A DNA stretch of 64,000 bases from Pristionchus mayeri (Eukaryota > Nematoda > Chromadorea > Rhabditida > Neodiplogasteridae): contig BTRK01000003.1 in assembly GCA_036245805.1 (NCBI GenBank), positions 1,302,001 through 1,366,000 on the forward strand, given 5' to 3'. The position numbers and the translations under genes are program-made. Shown in pieces: positions 49,801-59,319 of the stretch. A model generated the notes under the pieces. That model saw only the letters and a program-made list of their open reading frames with translations. It ran no database searches and was not told where the DNA came from. The first letter of the stretch is position 1, and each line of letters starts with the position of its first letter.

Positions 49801-52143
49801 GTAACTTCTTCAAAGCGCATCAATCAAGATATGCAGAATAGGGTTCCGGAATTGGGCGTAATTGGGCATCTTTTGAATCATTTTCAAATATGTTTCATGT
49901 ACAATATATAGTATGTAACGCACATGAAACATATCTGAAAATGTATCAAAAGATGCCCAATTACGCCCAATTCCGGAACCCTAATGCAGAATCATTTTAC
50001 CATTTGTAGTGGCGCTTCTGCTGTCGTGACTGCCCGATGCCACTGGAAGGCTCCGAGCAGCGCGCAATTCTGCACATGAAGAACAGGCATAACGTTGGTG
50101 GGTATTCCAGAGAATTTTCCCCCGAAGCGATTCTCATGAGAGGATGTCGAGTAGGGCTCTCTTATTGGAAAATTTGTGTACCATTTTCCGAGATGTTTCA
50201 TGTAAGCTGTATAGGTCATATATAGTGCACGTGAAACATAGCTGAAAATGATAAACAATTTTTTAAATAAGAGAACTCTAGTGTCGAGTTATCCAATCCT
50301 CCTAAGCTGAATAATAGACAATGTTTTAGTAAGCACAAGTCTATTGCAGAATTTCCCGCGGAGTTGCGATTTGACTGCCCGCTGAAGGGAGACAGGCGGT
50401 CCGAATGTGATCATGTACGTGACATTTGTACAGTGGTCGCCTAATATGTATTTGAAAAAATTTAGTCGTGCGATTCGGTGGATGACTACAAGCAGCATCT
50501 TGAACGCCACCATGGCGCCTTCCTCCGCAACACCTGCCCGGAAAGTAACAGGTAGGCCTCATAAACGAACACCATTCCTCGAATCACGATCATCCTCATG
50601 AGAAAATACGATTTACTTGCTTATTTGTGAATTAAACTGGACAATAAATTTCGGGGAAATGTGTCTAGCTAAGTAAGACCACGAACGACCGCTATCGAAG
50701 CGCACAAGCCATGCTGCAAGGTCTGAGTCTGGGACAGGGAGGTTATGACCGCATTAACGGGTAAGCTGCAGCAACCACGTGTGTGGGCTGCGCTTCCGGA
50801 CGCAGGAGGCGATGCTGCTTCACATGGAGCAGGTCGAGAACGAGAAGACGTGGGTCATATTCAGTATTTCGTACAATCTTCCCTATTTCCCTTATCATAT
50901 TTCTCACGAAACCGAGAAGAAGCGAGTTTATTTCTGGATATTCCCTAAATAGCGTTTTCGATGAAGATTTGAACAGAATCTATTTGTCCAGATACAAAAT
51001 TGTTGATATTTCGAAGATTACGATTGGCGCACACCACATTGTTAAGTTGAACACATTAATTGTAGGCGCCTTGGTCGTCACGACAATGACCTGGTGTGCT
51101 GTCCGCTGTGCGGAACCGTCGACCTATGGGAAGGAGAGATCGAGGGAGTGGTGAATAATTGTCTGTAGGTTGTAATTTGGATCACCGTCTCTTCATTTCC
51201 CGCTCCTTCGACCGGTCGAGTGGCTTAAGAGTGTGAGAAATTAAAAGATAGAGACACGAATTGCGATCTGTAGTGGTTTCGTGCGTTGAATAATGCGACT
51301 CTGTCTAAAAGGCTTATTATTCGTTGGCAAAGAAGGCGCTAGAGAAGTGGAGATGTACTAAAGACAATCCTGAGTCCACTACAATAAGAACGCAATTGCA
51401 GAAGATCGATCACTTCATGATGCACTCGCTGAATTGGACGATGATGTGCCGCTACGACTTCATGGAGACGCGCCGAGGAGTGAGTCTAGTTTAGGTTTCC
51501 CCTTTTTTAGCGTTTTGTGCATATTTCGCATCATTGTCGGGTATGTTTCATGTGCGCTATTATGTATACTACATATTGTTCCGAAATGATTCAAAAGATC
51601 CTATCCGGGAAGTCTAGTTTCCGATTCCTTAGAAAATCTACCTCCACGAAGTACTAGCTGATTGTAGCTTTACCATTTCGTAAACATCATTAGCTGAAAC
51701 GAATCTCTACTCTATGCATACAATTTTTGCCTTGTGTTGCCCCCTACAATGAAATTGATGTTCAGAGGGAGGCTCGCGAGCACTTCCTCGACCATCACTG
51801 GGACGTCGCTGGTGTGCAGTGCAAAGTGCTTATTTTTCATCTTATCGTCTTCGTTATGAACAAGAAACAAGCAATAGGGCATCATGATAAATGTGTATTC
51901 CAATAAATTTTTGTTATCTTCAGTCATGCAAGTTCAAGCCGCAGGGGCAGCTCAGAAGTAACGAGCATGCGGATACCCACCTGCTCATAGGTGTCAGCAA
52001 GTCGCGGACCGAACATGTAAGGGCCTCATTAATACTTTAATTAATTAATCATTAGCTAACTTTATTTGCAATCAGTAGAGTTCATTGACCTTTTATCTCT
52101 ACAGGCGAGCAATGACAACGCCCGTGCATTGCTGGGACTGTAA
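31807..52143 (+). CDS. Large C2H2/C2HC and THAP-like zinc-finger protein
   Basis: A presumed nuclear DNA- or chromatin-binding protein of about 2,240 residues. Nearly 60 exons were joined by phase from 31807-31872 (ATG behind TTTTCAG) to 52105-52143 (TAA 52141-52143). N-terminal fingers include CHLC...HIKETH, CPLC...HLANKH, CPHC...HLLRGQLEC and CASC...HHC. A basic patch KKARRVRW (37905-37983) may be a nuclear signal. A second cluster lies at 40161-41371 (CRLC, CLNC, CIPC). THAP-like pieces follow at 44770-45387 (CLFC ... VCARHF) and 49012-49533 (CELC ... WICAEH). An Ala/Ser/Thr/Pro-rich exon is 43376-44111, and Gln-rich exons are 46949-48692. C-terminal fingers run from 49627 to 52016. Uncertain joints: around 37984-38752, 39000-39478, 45531-45692 and 50761-51065. 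Size and finger content resemble C. elegans LIN-13, but I did not find its LxCxE motif. Confidence 0.85.
34860..35008. repeat. Chimeric palindromic MITE (family A left, family B right)
   Basis: The left arm has the TTTTATTGGAAAATTTGTG end of family A, while the right arm has GATGCCCAATTACGCCC of family B. The inner CATGT...ACATGAAACATATC parts still pair. It lies in an intron of the zinc-finger gene. Confidence 0.75.
35317..35613. repeat. About 297-bp element with TTAAAGGAGTGCTCCGGGG ends
   Basis: The left end TTAAAGGAGTGCTCCGGGGA is mirrored by CCCCGGAGCACCCCTTTAA. TTAA may be the duplicated target, as for piggyBac-like elements; that is inference. Intronic in the zinc-finger gene. Confidence 0.7.
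36534..36787. repeat. About 254-bp element with TTAAAGGAGGAG ends
   Basis: TTAAAGGAGGAGTAAA at the left is mirrored by TTTGCTCCTCCTTTAA at the right. It appears related to the element at 35317-35613 by its TTAAAGGAG terminus. Intronic. Confidence 0.65.
37097..37539. repeat. About 440-bp foldback element
   Basis: The left arm ATCGTACGAGATGGAAATTT is mirrored by AAATTTCCATCACGTACGAT, with long inner pairing such as TTTTCACGTGCTTTTATTGC. It ends only 12 bases before the exon at 37552. A fragment of the same family lies near 16120-16205 in the WDR60 intron. Confidence 0.8.
38012..38220. repeat. About 209-bp foldback element
   Basis: CGTTAACTTTCG at the left is mirrored by CGAAAGTTAACG at the right, and AATTCCCGCAATTCCATATC by its complement. 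The GAGACTTGAAAATTGGAATA segment pairs across a short loop. A diverged relative is at 60918-61113. Confidence 0.8.
38295..38369. repeat. Hairpin element of the ACTCTCTCG family
   Basis: TGACTCTCTTCAGTTTACA is mirrored by TGCAAACTGAAGAGAGTCA around AGACCGGCGAGAGA. Intronic in the zinc-finger gene. Confidence 0.7.
41399..42140. repeat. Possible element with GACCGC inverted ends
   Basis: CATATGGATAGAGACCGCA near 41403 is roughly mirrored by TGCGGTCTCTACATATGGAT near 42119. The interior shows no gene and fills most of the intron between exons 41272-41371 and 42195-42298. The pairing is imperfect, so this is tentative. Confidence 0.4.
44409..44547. repeat. GGTCGGATGAGAAC-family MITE with internal 19-bp repeats
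   Basis: The ends GGCACTTGAGAACTATGACG and TCTCATCCGACCTAGTGCC are inverted. The middle has four tandem copies of GATACATCAAAGGCGGCAT or close variants. Intronic, directly behind exon 44315-44402. Confidence 0.75.
44556..44687. repeat. Palindromic MITE, family A
   Basis: TAGGGTTCCATTATTGGAAA is mirrored by TTCCAATAATAGAACCCTA, with CGAATATGTTTCATGT inside. It starts only nine bases after the previous MITE. Confidence 0.8.
45213..45264. repeat. Short GGTCGGATGAGA-type element
   Basis: CACTAGGTCGGATGAGA and TCTAATCCGACCTAATG form inverted ends of a shortened copy, just upstream of exon 45292-45387. Confidence 0.6.
45392..45473. repeat. GGTCGGATGAGAAC-family MITE
   Basis: CTAGGTCGGATGAGAACTG is mirrored by AGTTCTCATCCGACCTAG with GACGTCAT/CACGTCAT inside. 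It begins five bases after exon 45292-45387. A half copy follows at 45480. Confidence 0.75.
49839..49983. repeat. Palindromic MITE, family B
   Basis: TAGGGTTCCGGAATTGGGCG is perfectly mirrored by CGCCCAATTCCGGAACCCTA. Intronic in the zinc-finger gene. Confidence 0.85.
50152..50281. repeat. Palindromic MITE, family A
   Basis: TAGGGCTCTCTTATTGGAAA is mirrored by TAAATAAGAGAACTCTAG, with GAGATGTTTCATGT inside. Intronic. Confidence 0.75.
51484..51619. repeat. Degenerate family A/B MITE
   Basis: The core GGTATGTTTCATGTGCGCTA and AATGATTCAAAAGATCC are recognisable, but the ends are eroded. Intronic in the zinc-finger gene. Confidence 0.5.
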
Positions 52144-52439
52144 GGCCCTAGTTCAGGAAATATTTATAGTGTAGGACTTTTTTTCTTGTTAGAAATGCAA
52201 TCACCGTTAATTTTAATAATATTTCAAGTGCAATTGATTATTGTCTGTCATTTATCATGTCATGTGATCACGAATTATCCTTTCTCTTGTTTGCCTGTTC
52301 TATTGACTCAGTTCTCCCTTGATCTCTTCAAAGAATCTCAAAGATACTGTTATGGTGTTATTTAGCGATCAATTGTCATGTCATTGTTCCGTGATTCTTT
52401 CAACTTACAATGTATCTCAAAGCATGTTAAATCTATCAG

Positions 52440-52445
52440 AATAAA
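52440..52445 (+). other. Polyadenylation signal AATAAA
   Basis: AATAAA about 300 bases after the TAA of the zinc-finger gene. The convergent Neuralized-type gene ends at 52992 on the other strand. Confidence 0.55.
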
Positions 52446-52991
52446 GAATATGTGATTACGTAAATAATTGTACATATGTTCTAGCGTTCTAGTAGGCAGG
52501 CGTTCGCCTCTCACCCCGTGCTCTTCCAACTCAGTTGAAAATAGTCCCCCCCTTCTTGTGCAACCCCCCACAGTATCACATACTAAATGTACTTCAAGAG
52601 CAGGACACAGCTTTTCAATACCATGCGCAACTAATAAATTACGATTTTTTCGTAAGTATTACGGAAAAAAGTGGGAAAGGGTTACGTTAGTACAACGTTA
52701 TGAGTATTTGAAAAACTTCTTAGCAAATTATGATTTTTCGTGGGTTTATCGTTGATGCTTCAGACTTCAATTAAGATGGGACGTACTTTCTAATAAAATA
52801 TATTACTCTTAATAGCAACACTAATAAACCATTACAATACTATAGCATCGAGAACAAATAAGGATAAAATGAGTAGCCGAGTAGGACAAACAAAGATACC
52901 ACTACCACCATCAAGGTTTCACAATCATATGAACATCAGCCTAGCAAGAAATACTTTAGATCAATCTAGCACTCGTCGCCATTCCAATATC

Positions 52992-55900
52992 TCAGGACTT
53001 GAACGTCTTGATGACATCTTTGATTGGCTTGCGACAGATCGGACAGTTGTTTCCTCTCATCTGAAAAAAAGTATAGACTATTCTGGATAGTATGTATAGG
53101 ATCCGATGCTGTAAGAGTAGAATGCGTAGCAAAATGGTGTAATGATAAACTTCTTAACGTACATTAATACTCGCGGAATGGGAAAATATTTTGCTGTGAA
53201 AATTCACCGTTCCGCGAATATTGTTATACGTTAAGAGGGTTATTATGAGACCACGTTTGCTTTTTTTATTTTTTTAATTCTAGTCTCACAGTAGCCAATG
53301 CAAGAGTTACAGTACCCACTAGAGTTCTTCATGAAACAATACCACATTATCCTCATTACATAAAAATTTCCCGCACCTCAACATTTCAAGGAAATGCGTG
53401 CAATGAAGAGCAGGCAGCTCGTATTTCGAGATACCGTATCCACACCTCAATCAATCGAACCCCACCTACCGACCCGAACAAAAATATCATGTTCTATCTA
53501 GATACCCATCACCTCATGTCATATCCTACAGTACTTATGTTTCATGCTTATGTTTCGCTATAGTCTGCTTCGTATATGCACCTACAGTATCCTACCGTAT
53601 CCCTACCGTACCTTGATCTTCACCGCGCACTCGTAGCAGGTGACCATGTGGCCGCACGTGTACGTCACCGCGTTCACCACCGCCTCAAATGTATAATAAT
53701 TTTAATAATAATATTAATTAATCTATGACTGAGGACTGATAATATTATAATGTGCAAAACTGATCCCACACTGTGAAAGTGGACTTTAAGTAATTATTAG
53801 AGAAGAAAATGTACAAATTTTAAAAAAATAATTTAATTTAATCACCTCCATGCATATCGAGCAGTCGTCGTTGCACGAGCAGCGCTTCTGAAATCAACGA
53901 TGACATCATCTATTTTCGAAAATGTAACCAACTCTTTGTTTCTCCCAGTTGATGATTCCTCGACAATTCCCCTCCACAAACTGATTGATCTAGGGAAAAA
54001 AACTAATCGGTATTCCCCGACTGACCCTTGCTCATTGACGACATGAACTGGTCAAGCTAGATTCATTGTTGAAAATGCTAGATTGAAGCTTGTTTCAACT
54101 AGGCTTAAGAAGGAGTTTTGTCATCACGATCACTCGTCTCTCCCGCCGATGGCTTCCTCTGCTTGGCCTCTCATTCGTTACTACTACACTATTACTGCCA
54201 ATCCCAACCTAGCTTCCCCCCTGTTCTGAGTTTCAGCACAACAATAGTATTGGGAAAGAGCTCGCTCAATAATTCTAGAACGACAACTAGGGATGACAGA
54301 ATAGAACGTAGTCGAAAAGCCGGTTTCAACGTTAAAAATTCCTATTTGAAGCCTATTTCTAGCTGGTTTGGAAACCACTTCGTCACTTCTAGCACTCGCC
54401 TCTCTCGTCGATGGCTTCCTCTGCTTGGCCGTGCACGTCTTCTTCCCAGTCGTCGACGACTTCGCCGGCTCGTCGCTTTCTTCTACTTGAGGTCTCACTG
54501 AAACGAGAATCAACTAGCAACAAATGTTTGTCATCACTAGGGTTCTCTTATTGGAGATTTTTTCTGGCATTTTCAGATGTGTTTCAGAGATTCTGTATAA
54601 CTGACGATTGTTTGTTTATATAGCGCAGCATAGACTTACCTGAACATTCACCAACAATTTTCCAATAAGAGAACTCTAGTCATCACATATGCAGTGGTTC
54701 TAAATGGGGGTAAAAAAGTGAGATGGACCCTCCCCGTTCGCCACACTTTCTCACTTTACTGTGCCCTTCATTTATATCAGTATTTTTTAGTAAAAATGTC
54801 ATAAATAAGATTCATAAGATCCACTTCGCAATATTGTTGTTCCAGTATCTAAATCTGCACTAGGGTTGGCAATTAGAAGTCGAATTGTCTATTCGCAATC
54901 GCCCCCCCCCCTCGCATATTGCGAAATCCGCATATTGGGGGTTGCAAATCGCATTCGTCTTCGAATTGCCAACCCTAATTCGACGACCACCCACGGCGGG
55001 AAGTCAGTGCGGACATCCGAGAGCAATATTCCCTTAACGAGATAGAAATTAGGCTCAGTAGTGCATTTCATTGTGTCTGACATTATTTTAGAACTTTGCA
55101 GAGGGTGAAAAATAAAATTTACAGATTAATCATTGAGCTCAAAAAGGGAAGAATTCTAGAATGACCAGTTGCAAAATGATACGCCCCTCCCCCTATTAAA
55201 CTAGTCGAACACGGAAATTTTATTGAATGGTAGTAGTGGAGCCGTCAGGTCATGGGTTGGAATTCCCAGTCTTCATTGCTCTTTTTGTCCTATTCTGGTA
55301 ATATAAAAAAATCGACCTACCCTCTTCTCTCCGTTGATACTGTAGTGAAGGTCGCCAGAGGACGACACGAAGAACTGCACGAGGTCCCCTTGCGTAACAT
55401 CCCTGAAACAGAATATTGACGGCAGCGGGCAAAAACGTAGGTCACATAAATTGCAAACAATGGACACGTTTGTAGAATTCTATTATGAAATCCTTCGGAA
55501 TGGGTACGTTTTTTTACAATTTTATCACAAACAATACTGAAAATGGGTACGTTTTCTACTTTTGCACCAGTCCGAATTTCAAAAACCGGGCACGTTATGT
55601 CATTTTGCACCTACTCTTCGACCACTGATTGACGGCACATTCCTATTAGGCTGGAAAGAAAGTAAAGTTAGATTTGAACTCTGGTGTTTGAACCTGCCTA
55701 ATCTTCTTTGCGTTAAACATCTCAAGCTAACTTGGTAGCATGCAATAGGGGATTACTTGGCCAATGTAAGCATATGTTCAAATCGTATCGGGCCTTATGG
55801 GTATACGGAAAATAATAAAATTTTGCCAAATGTGATATTTAAAAATATTTTCTGCGGCTAGTATTTCGAGGGAAAAAATAAACTGAATATTCTCATCGAG

Positions 55901-58832
55901 CATTGTGAGAAGCCCGTTCGTAGTGCTCTAAAAATAGGTCTGAGGTCAGGCCTGCCTCAACATGGTACGAATTACAGACCATTGAATTCAAACATACCCA
56001 AGGTAACACCTCTCAAGACTCACCATAAGTTACTTAGGGTCTACGCTGCTTAGGGATTAGTTTTTACTATCAATCAATCAATCAATTAATTTATCAAATC
56101 AGGCAGTAGATGCTCAGGTGATGATTGATTGACAGGTTTTCGCTACTTCAAACTTTCCGGTAAACGCAGAAATGCAAAAGCTTAAAAATTTATTGTTATA
56201 ATACCATTCGGGCAGCTCCTTCATTCAGAATCCATCCGATCCGTAGCGTCGAAGATCCTCCATTAGCGCTGGATCTGCCAGCCTACAAAGAAGAAATAAA
56301 GGTAAAGGTACATCCCGCCGGCACTAGGTCGCATGAGAACTATGGTGTCATGCTGCCTTTGATATATGAAAGTAGGAATGACGTCATAGTTCTCATCCGA
56401 CCTAGTGCTACTCCGCCTTCGAGACTGGGCTCGCGGAGACCACTGCTAGGCCAGAATCCGAGAAGAAGTAGCAAATATGTTCACATATTGAATAAATATG
56501 CTACTCAAATTCCGTTACTACTGTTTCATGAAAGCTATGGTGAATAAAGTGCAATTATAACACAAATGTAGGCACTATTGCTACTAGCTGAAAGATCCTC
56601 CCGGTTCAGAAATGCCTGCCCACGTATAGTAAAACGCACTGGCGTCGTTCCGTTCCAGTGAGTGAGCTTGGCGGGCCTAGTGTGACTCCGATGCGCAGCG
56701 TCCCCTGATGCTCTCCGGACGAGAGCTCCGCGAGTCGAAGACACACCCGCTCATCGATCGTTATACCACTGGAAAGAACGTCAATCTTGCTGTAACGTTC
56801 CAATAAATCTCCTGTCCTCCCTTTAGAATGCCGTGGAACACGATCAAAAAAGAAACATCCACTTATGAACAGAGCTCTCAGGAATGCATGCGGGTATAAG
56901 AAATACCGATCACTGTAGGTCAATAGGATCGATATAAAAATAAAATAATATATAAAAAGATAAAAATAACAATAAACAAAAATACCGGTCGCTGAAGACG
57001 ATGCCGTCGTTGGACGGGGCCTTTCGCACGATGCGACTCCCTCCCAGCGCACGCTTGACTGGGCTCGCAGAAGAACAGTCCAGTTGCAAATTAAGGAATA
57101 ATATATTTTAAAAACTGTAACTCGGTGACAACTACTAGTGTATGCACTCAAGCTAAGAAGTTAAGGAAGTTACCCAACTCCCGTGAGATTAATTCAATTG
57201 GGGAGCATGCCTGATCAAAGCAAAAATTGAGAATGCAAAAGAAAGGGCGTGATCAGGCATGCGAGCCAATTAAATACACGGTGAAACTCGCTAAGGGAAA
57301 TATCTCAGTACACCACGCTAGTTTGGACACGAAACTCTCGCCGTCTGACGCTCTCGCCACCCTGATTTTTGTGGGGTTTTTTTAAAATTTCCCTGATATT
57401 ACAGTAAGATCTTATTGCATTTTCCTGATTTTTGAATTAAAAAATCGCGGGAATAGTTATTTTCTTAATATTTTGATAATTTCGTTATTCTGATTTAATA
57501 ATTCAAATTTAAATGAATGAATATTCCATATGTACTCTGAAACATTTCGTTCATGAACATACAAACAAAAATGATTTGTTTTACTTGTATGTGTACGAGG
57601 TACGAGGAACGAGGGAATTAGCACGATTCATTTATTCCACAGAGAATCAAATTATACAGAATAATAGAGCATGGTTCATCGATGACCAGAAAAAGCTACA
57701 CTTATCCGGCGAGTCCAGGAACATACGTGTACGCTAGGGTTGGTGAAATCGGGCCAGCCCGGTATTCTAGTACTCTACTCGGAAAACCCTCATTTCATGA
57801 AATATTTCAGCCCGAGTTGGCTCGAAACCCGATTGAGCGGCCCGACATCGAGAGTGAGTAGTCGAGCGGCTCGATTAGCCCGACTCTAGCCGAGTCGAAC
57901 GCAGAGGGGCATTTCAGTGCCCTGCTCACCATTATCGTTAGCAGCTAAAGGGATAACTATCCTTTTGGTGAAGTGGTTTAGCCCGAGTCGAGTTTGAGAG
58001 TCGGGTGCTCGGCTGGCCTGACTCGGTTTGACCAACCCTAGTGTACGCGTACAAGACAGTCAGGTGTGAAGATGGGACGGACCACCATGCACGTCCCATC
58101 AGACTAACATCGACGTCACAACGTAATTATAATTAACTTTATCAGATGGGAATAAAATTAGGGATAAGAGAAGTTAACGAACCTGATGCATGCATTTACC
58201 CTTGAAGAATGCATGCATTTAACCGGCCTTCGGCCCAAAGGTTTCTTTCAAGGTAAATCATCAATCTTGGCCTGTGGCCCAAAGCATTCTTTCGCTGTAG
58301 ATCATCCATCTTGGCCTACGGCCCACAGTATATGCCTGAAGCTATTAACAAACGAAAAAAGCACTAAAACATAACGATAAAACTATAAAATCAACCTCGT
58401 AAATCGATTAAAAAACTTACGAAATATGCTTGGCAAAATTCCAAAAATTTGAATTATAAATATCCTACCCCGAAATTAGCTTGAAATCGACTATTTCAAG
58501 CTAATGTACGGTAAATTGGAAACGGTGGCCGACGTCACGACAATTAGGCGAGATTCCCCAAATATACTGTATTTTGGGCGAGACGCAGAGGGGTTTTGCA
58601 CGGGTGTTCTGTTCGCGTAATTTCACCGTGAATAGTTGCATTGTTGTTGAGTAACGTTAAGGATATATATTTTTAATGTGATTCGGTTCAAATAGCTGGT
58701 GTAAGCATTCAAGCTACGAACTAAAATAACGTCAATGTGTAAAATACTAAACAAAATCAAATAGGAACTCACGAGAATAGGCTTCGCATCCGCGCAGCTT
58801 GACATGTCTCCAGGAAGGGAAAGTGAATGGCC
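52992..58832 (-). CDS. Neuralized-type NHR-RING E3 ligase, copy B, with in-frame stop
   Basis: Neuralized proteins are RING E3 ubiquitin ligases; the NHR domain binds substrate. Exons: 58773-58832, 56986-57058, 56640-56768, 56205-56282, 55321-55402, about 54960-55032, 54400-54497, 53846-53887, 53612-53683 and 52992-53060 (TGA). NHR hallmarks are NDGIVFSDR, ERVCLRLAE, GTLRIGVT and GDLHYSING. The RING reads CSICME ... CGHMVTCYEC ... CPICRKPIKDVIKTF. Phases fit except at the sixth exon, where no donor of the right phase is seen and a foldback repeat abuts. In exon 56205-56282 an in-frame TGA (56225-56227) stands where the family has Trp. The donor of exon 54400-54497 is GC. The first exon lies behind TTTCTTTAACTCAG; no upstream exon was found. 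This may be a decaying duplicate or may carry a sequence error. C. elegans F10D7.5 is the nearest relative I can name, from memory. Confidence 0.7.
54119..54170 (-). repeat. Partial duplicate of the linker exon
   Basis: The stretch closely copies 54385-54435, which carries the 3' end and donor of exon 54400-54497: both contain GATGGCTTCCTCTGCTTGGC. It lies in the intron between that exon and the RING exon. Confidence 0.65.
54537..54679. repeat. Palindromic MITE, family A
   Basis: CTAGGGTTCTCTTATTGGA is mirrored by TCCAATAAGAGAACTCTAG. The interior is more diverged than in other copies. Intronic in the NHR-RING gene. Confidence 0.75.
54861..54976. repeat. 116-bp foldback element at an NHR exon edge
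   Basis: TAGGGTTGGCAATTAGAAGT is mirrored by CTTCGAATTGCCAACCCTA around a C-run. It is the second copy of the family at 1091-1210. It touches the 3' end of the NHR exon that starts at 55032. Confidence 0.75.
56319..56407. repeat. GGTCGGATGAGAAC-family MITE
   Basis: GGCACTAGGTCGCATGAGAAC is mirrored by GTTCTCATCCGACCTAGTGC. It is preceded by AAGGTAAAGGTACATCCCGC, which also precedes the half copy at 60083. Confidence 0.75.
57736..58041. repeat. About 306-bp element with CTAGGGTTGG ends
   Basis: CTAGGGTTGGTGAAATCGGG at the left is mirrored by TTTGACCAACCCTAG at the right. The interior repeats CCCGA-type words (GCCCGAGTTGG, GCCCGACTC, GCCCGAGTCG). Intronic in the NHR-RING gene. Confidence 0.65.
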
Positions 58833-59319
58833 CTGAGTTAAAGAAAAATAATAGTAATAATAGGCGATAAATTATTTCTATGATTTGCAGGGAAGATCAA
58901 AAGTCAGTGCAATTTGCAGTTGCACGAAAATTATGAGTGCACGACGAGTGGCCACGCCCATTTACTGGAGATGAACGCAGAACCTTTTAACTAAGTTATA
59001 CGCGCATAATTTAATTTCGTACGGAATAATCCATTGCACTAAAACAGAAAACAAATTAAGCGATACATTTCACGGGGAGAGATAACCCATTTTGTTATGG
59101 ACACTGAACAAGATGCTGAAACATTCTTTATTCGTTCCTTATAGCATGGTAACACTGATAAATTAGAACATGGTGTTTAAAACATAATGAAAACAAACAC
59201 AATTAAGGTAAGGGTGGAATCAACACGAAAACAACAATTACTATGATATGGAGTACGGTAGACTCAATTACTATAATATGGAGTACGGTAGCCCGCGAGT
59301 ACGATAATACCGTAAGCTC

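Noticed and set aside
56606..57151. 181-codon frame on the - strand
   Set aside because: Only its C-terminal part (exon 56640-56768) is the NHR coding frame; the rest reads through an intron.
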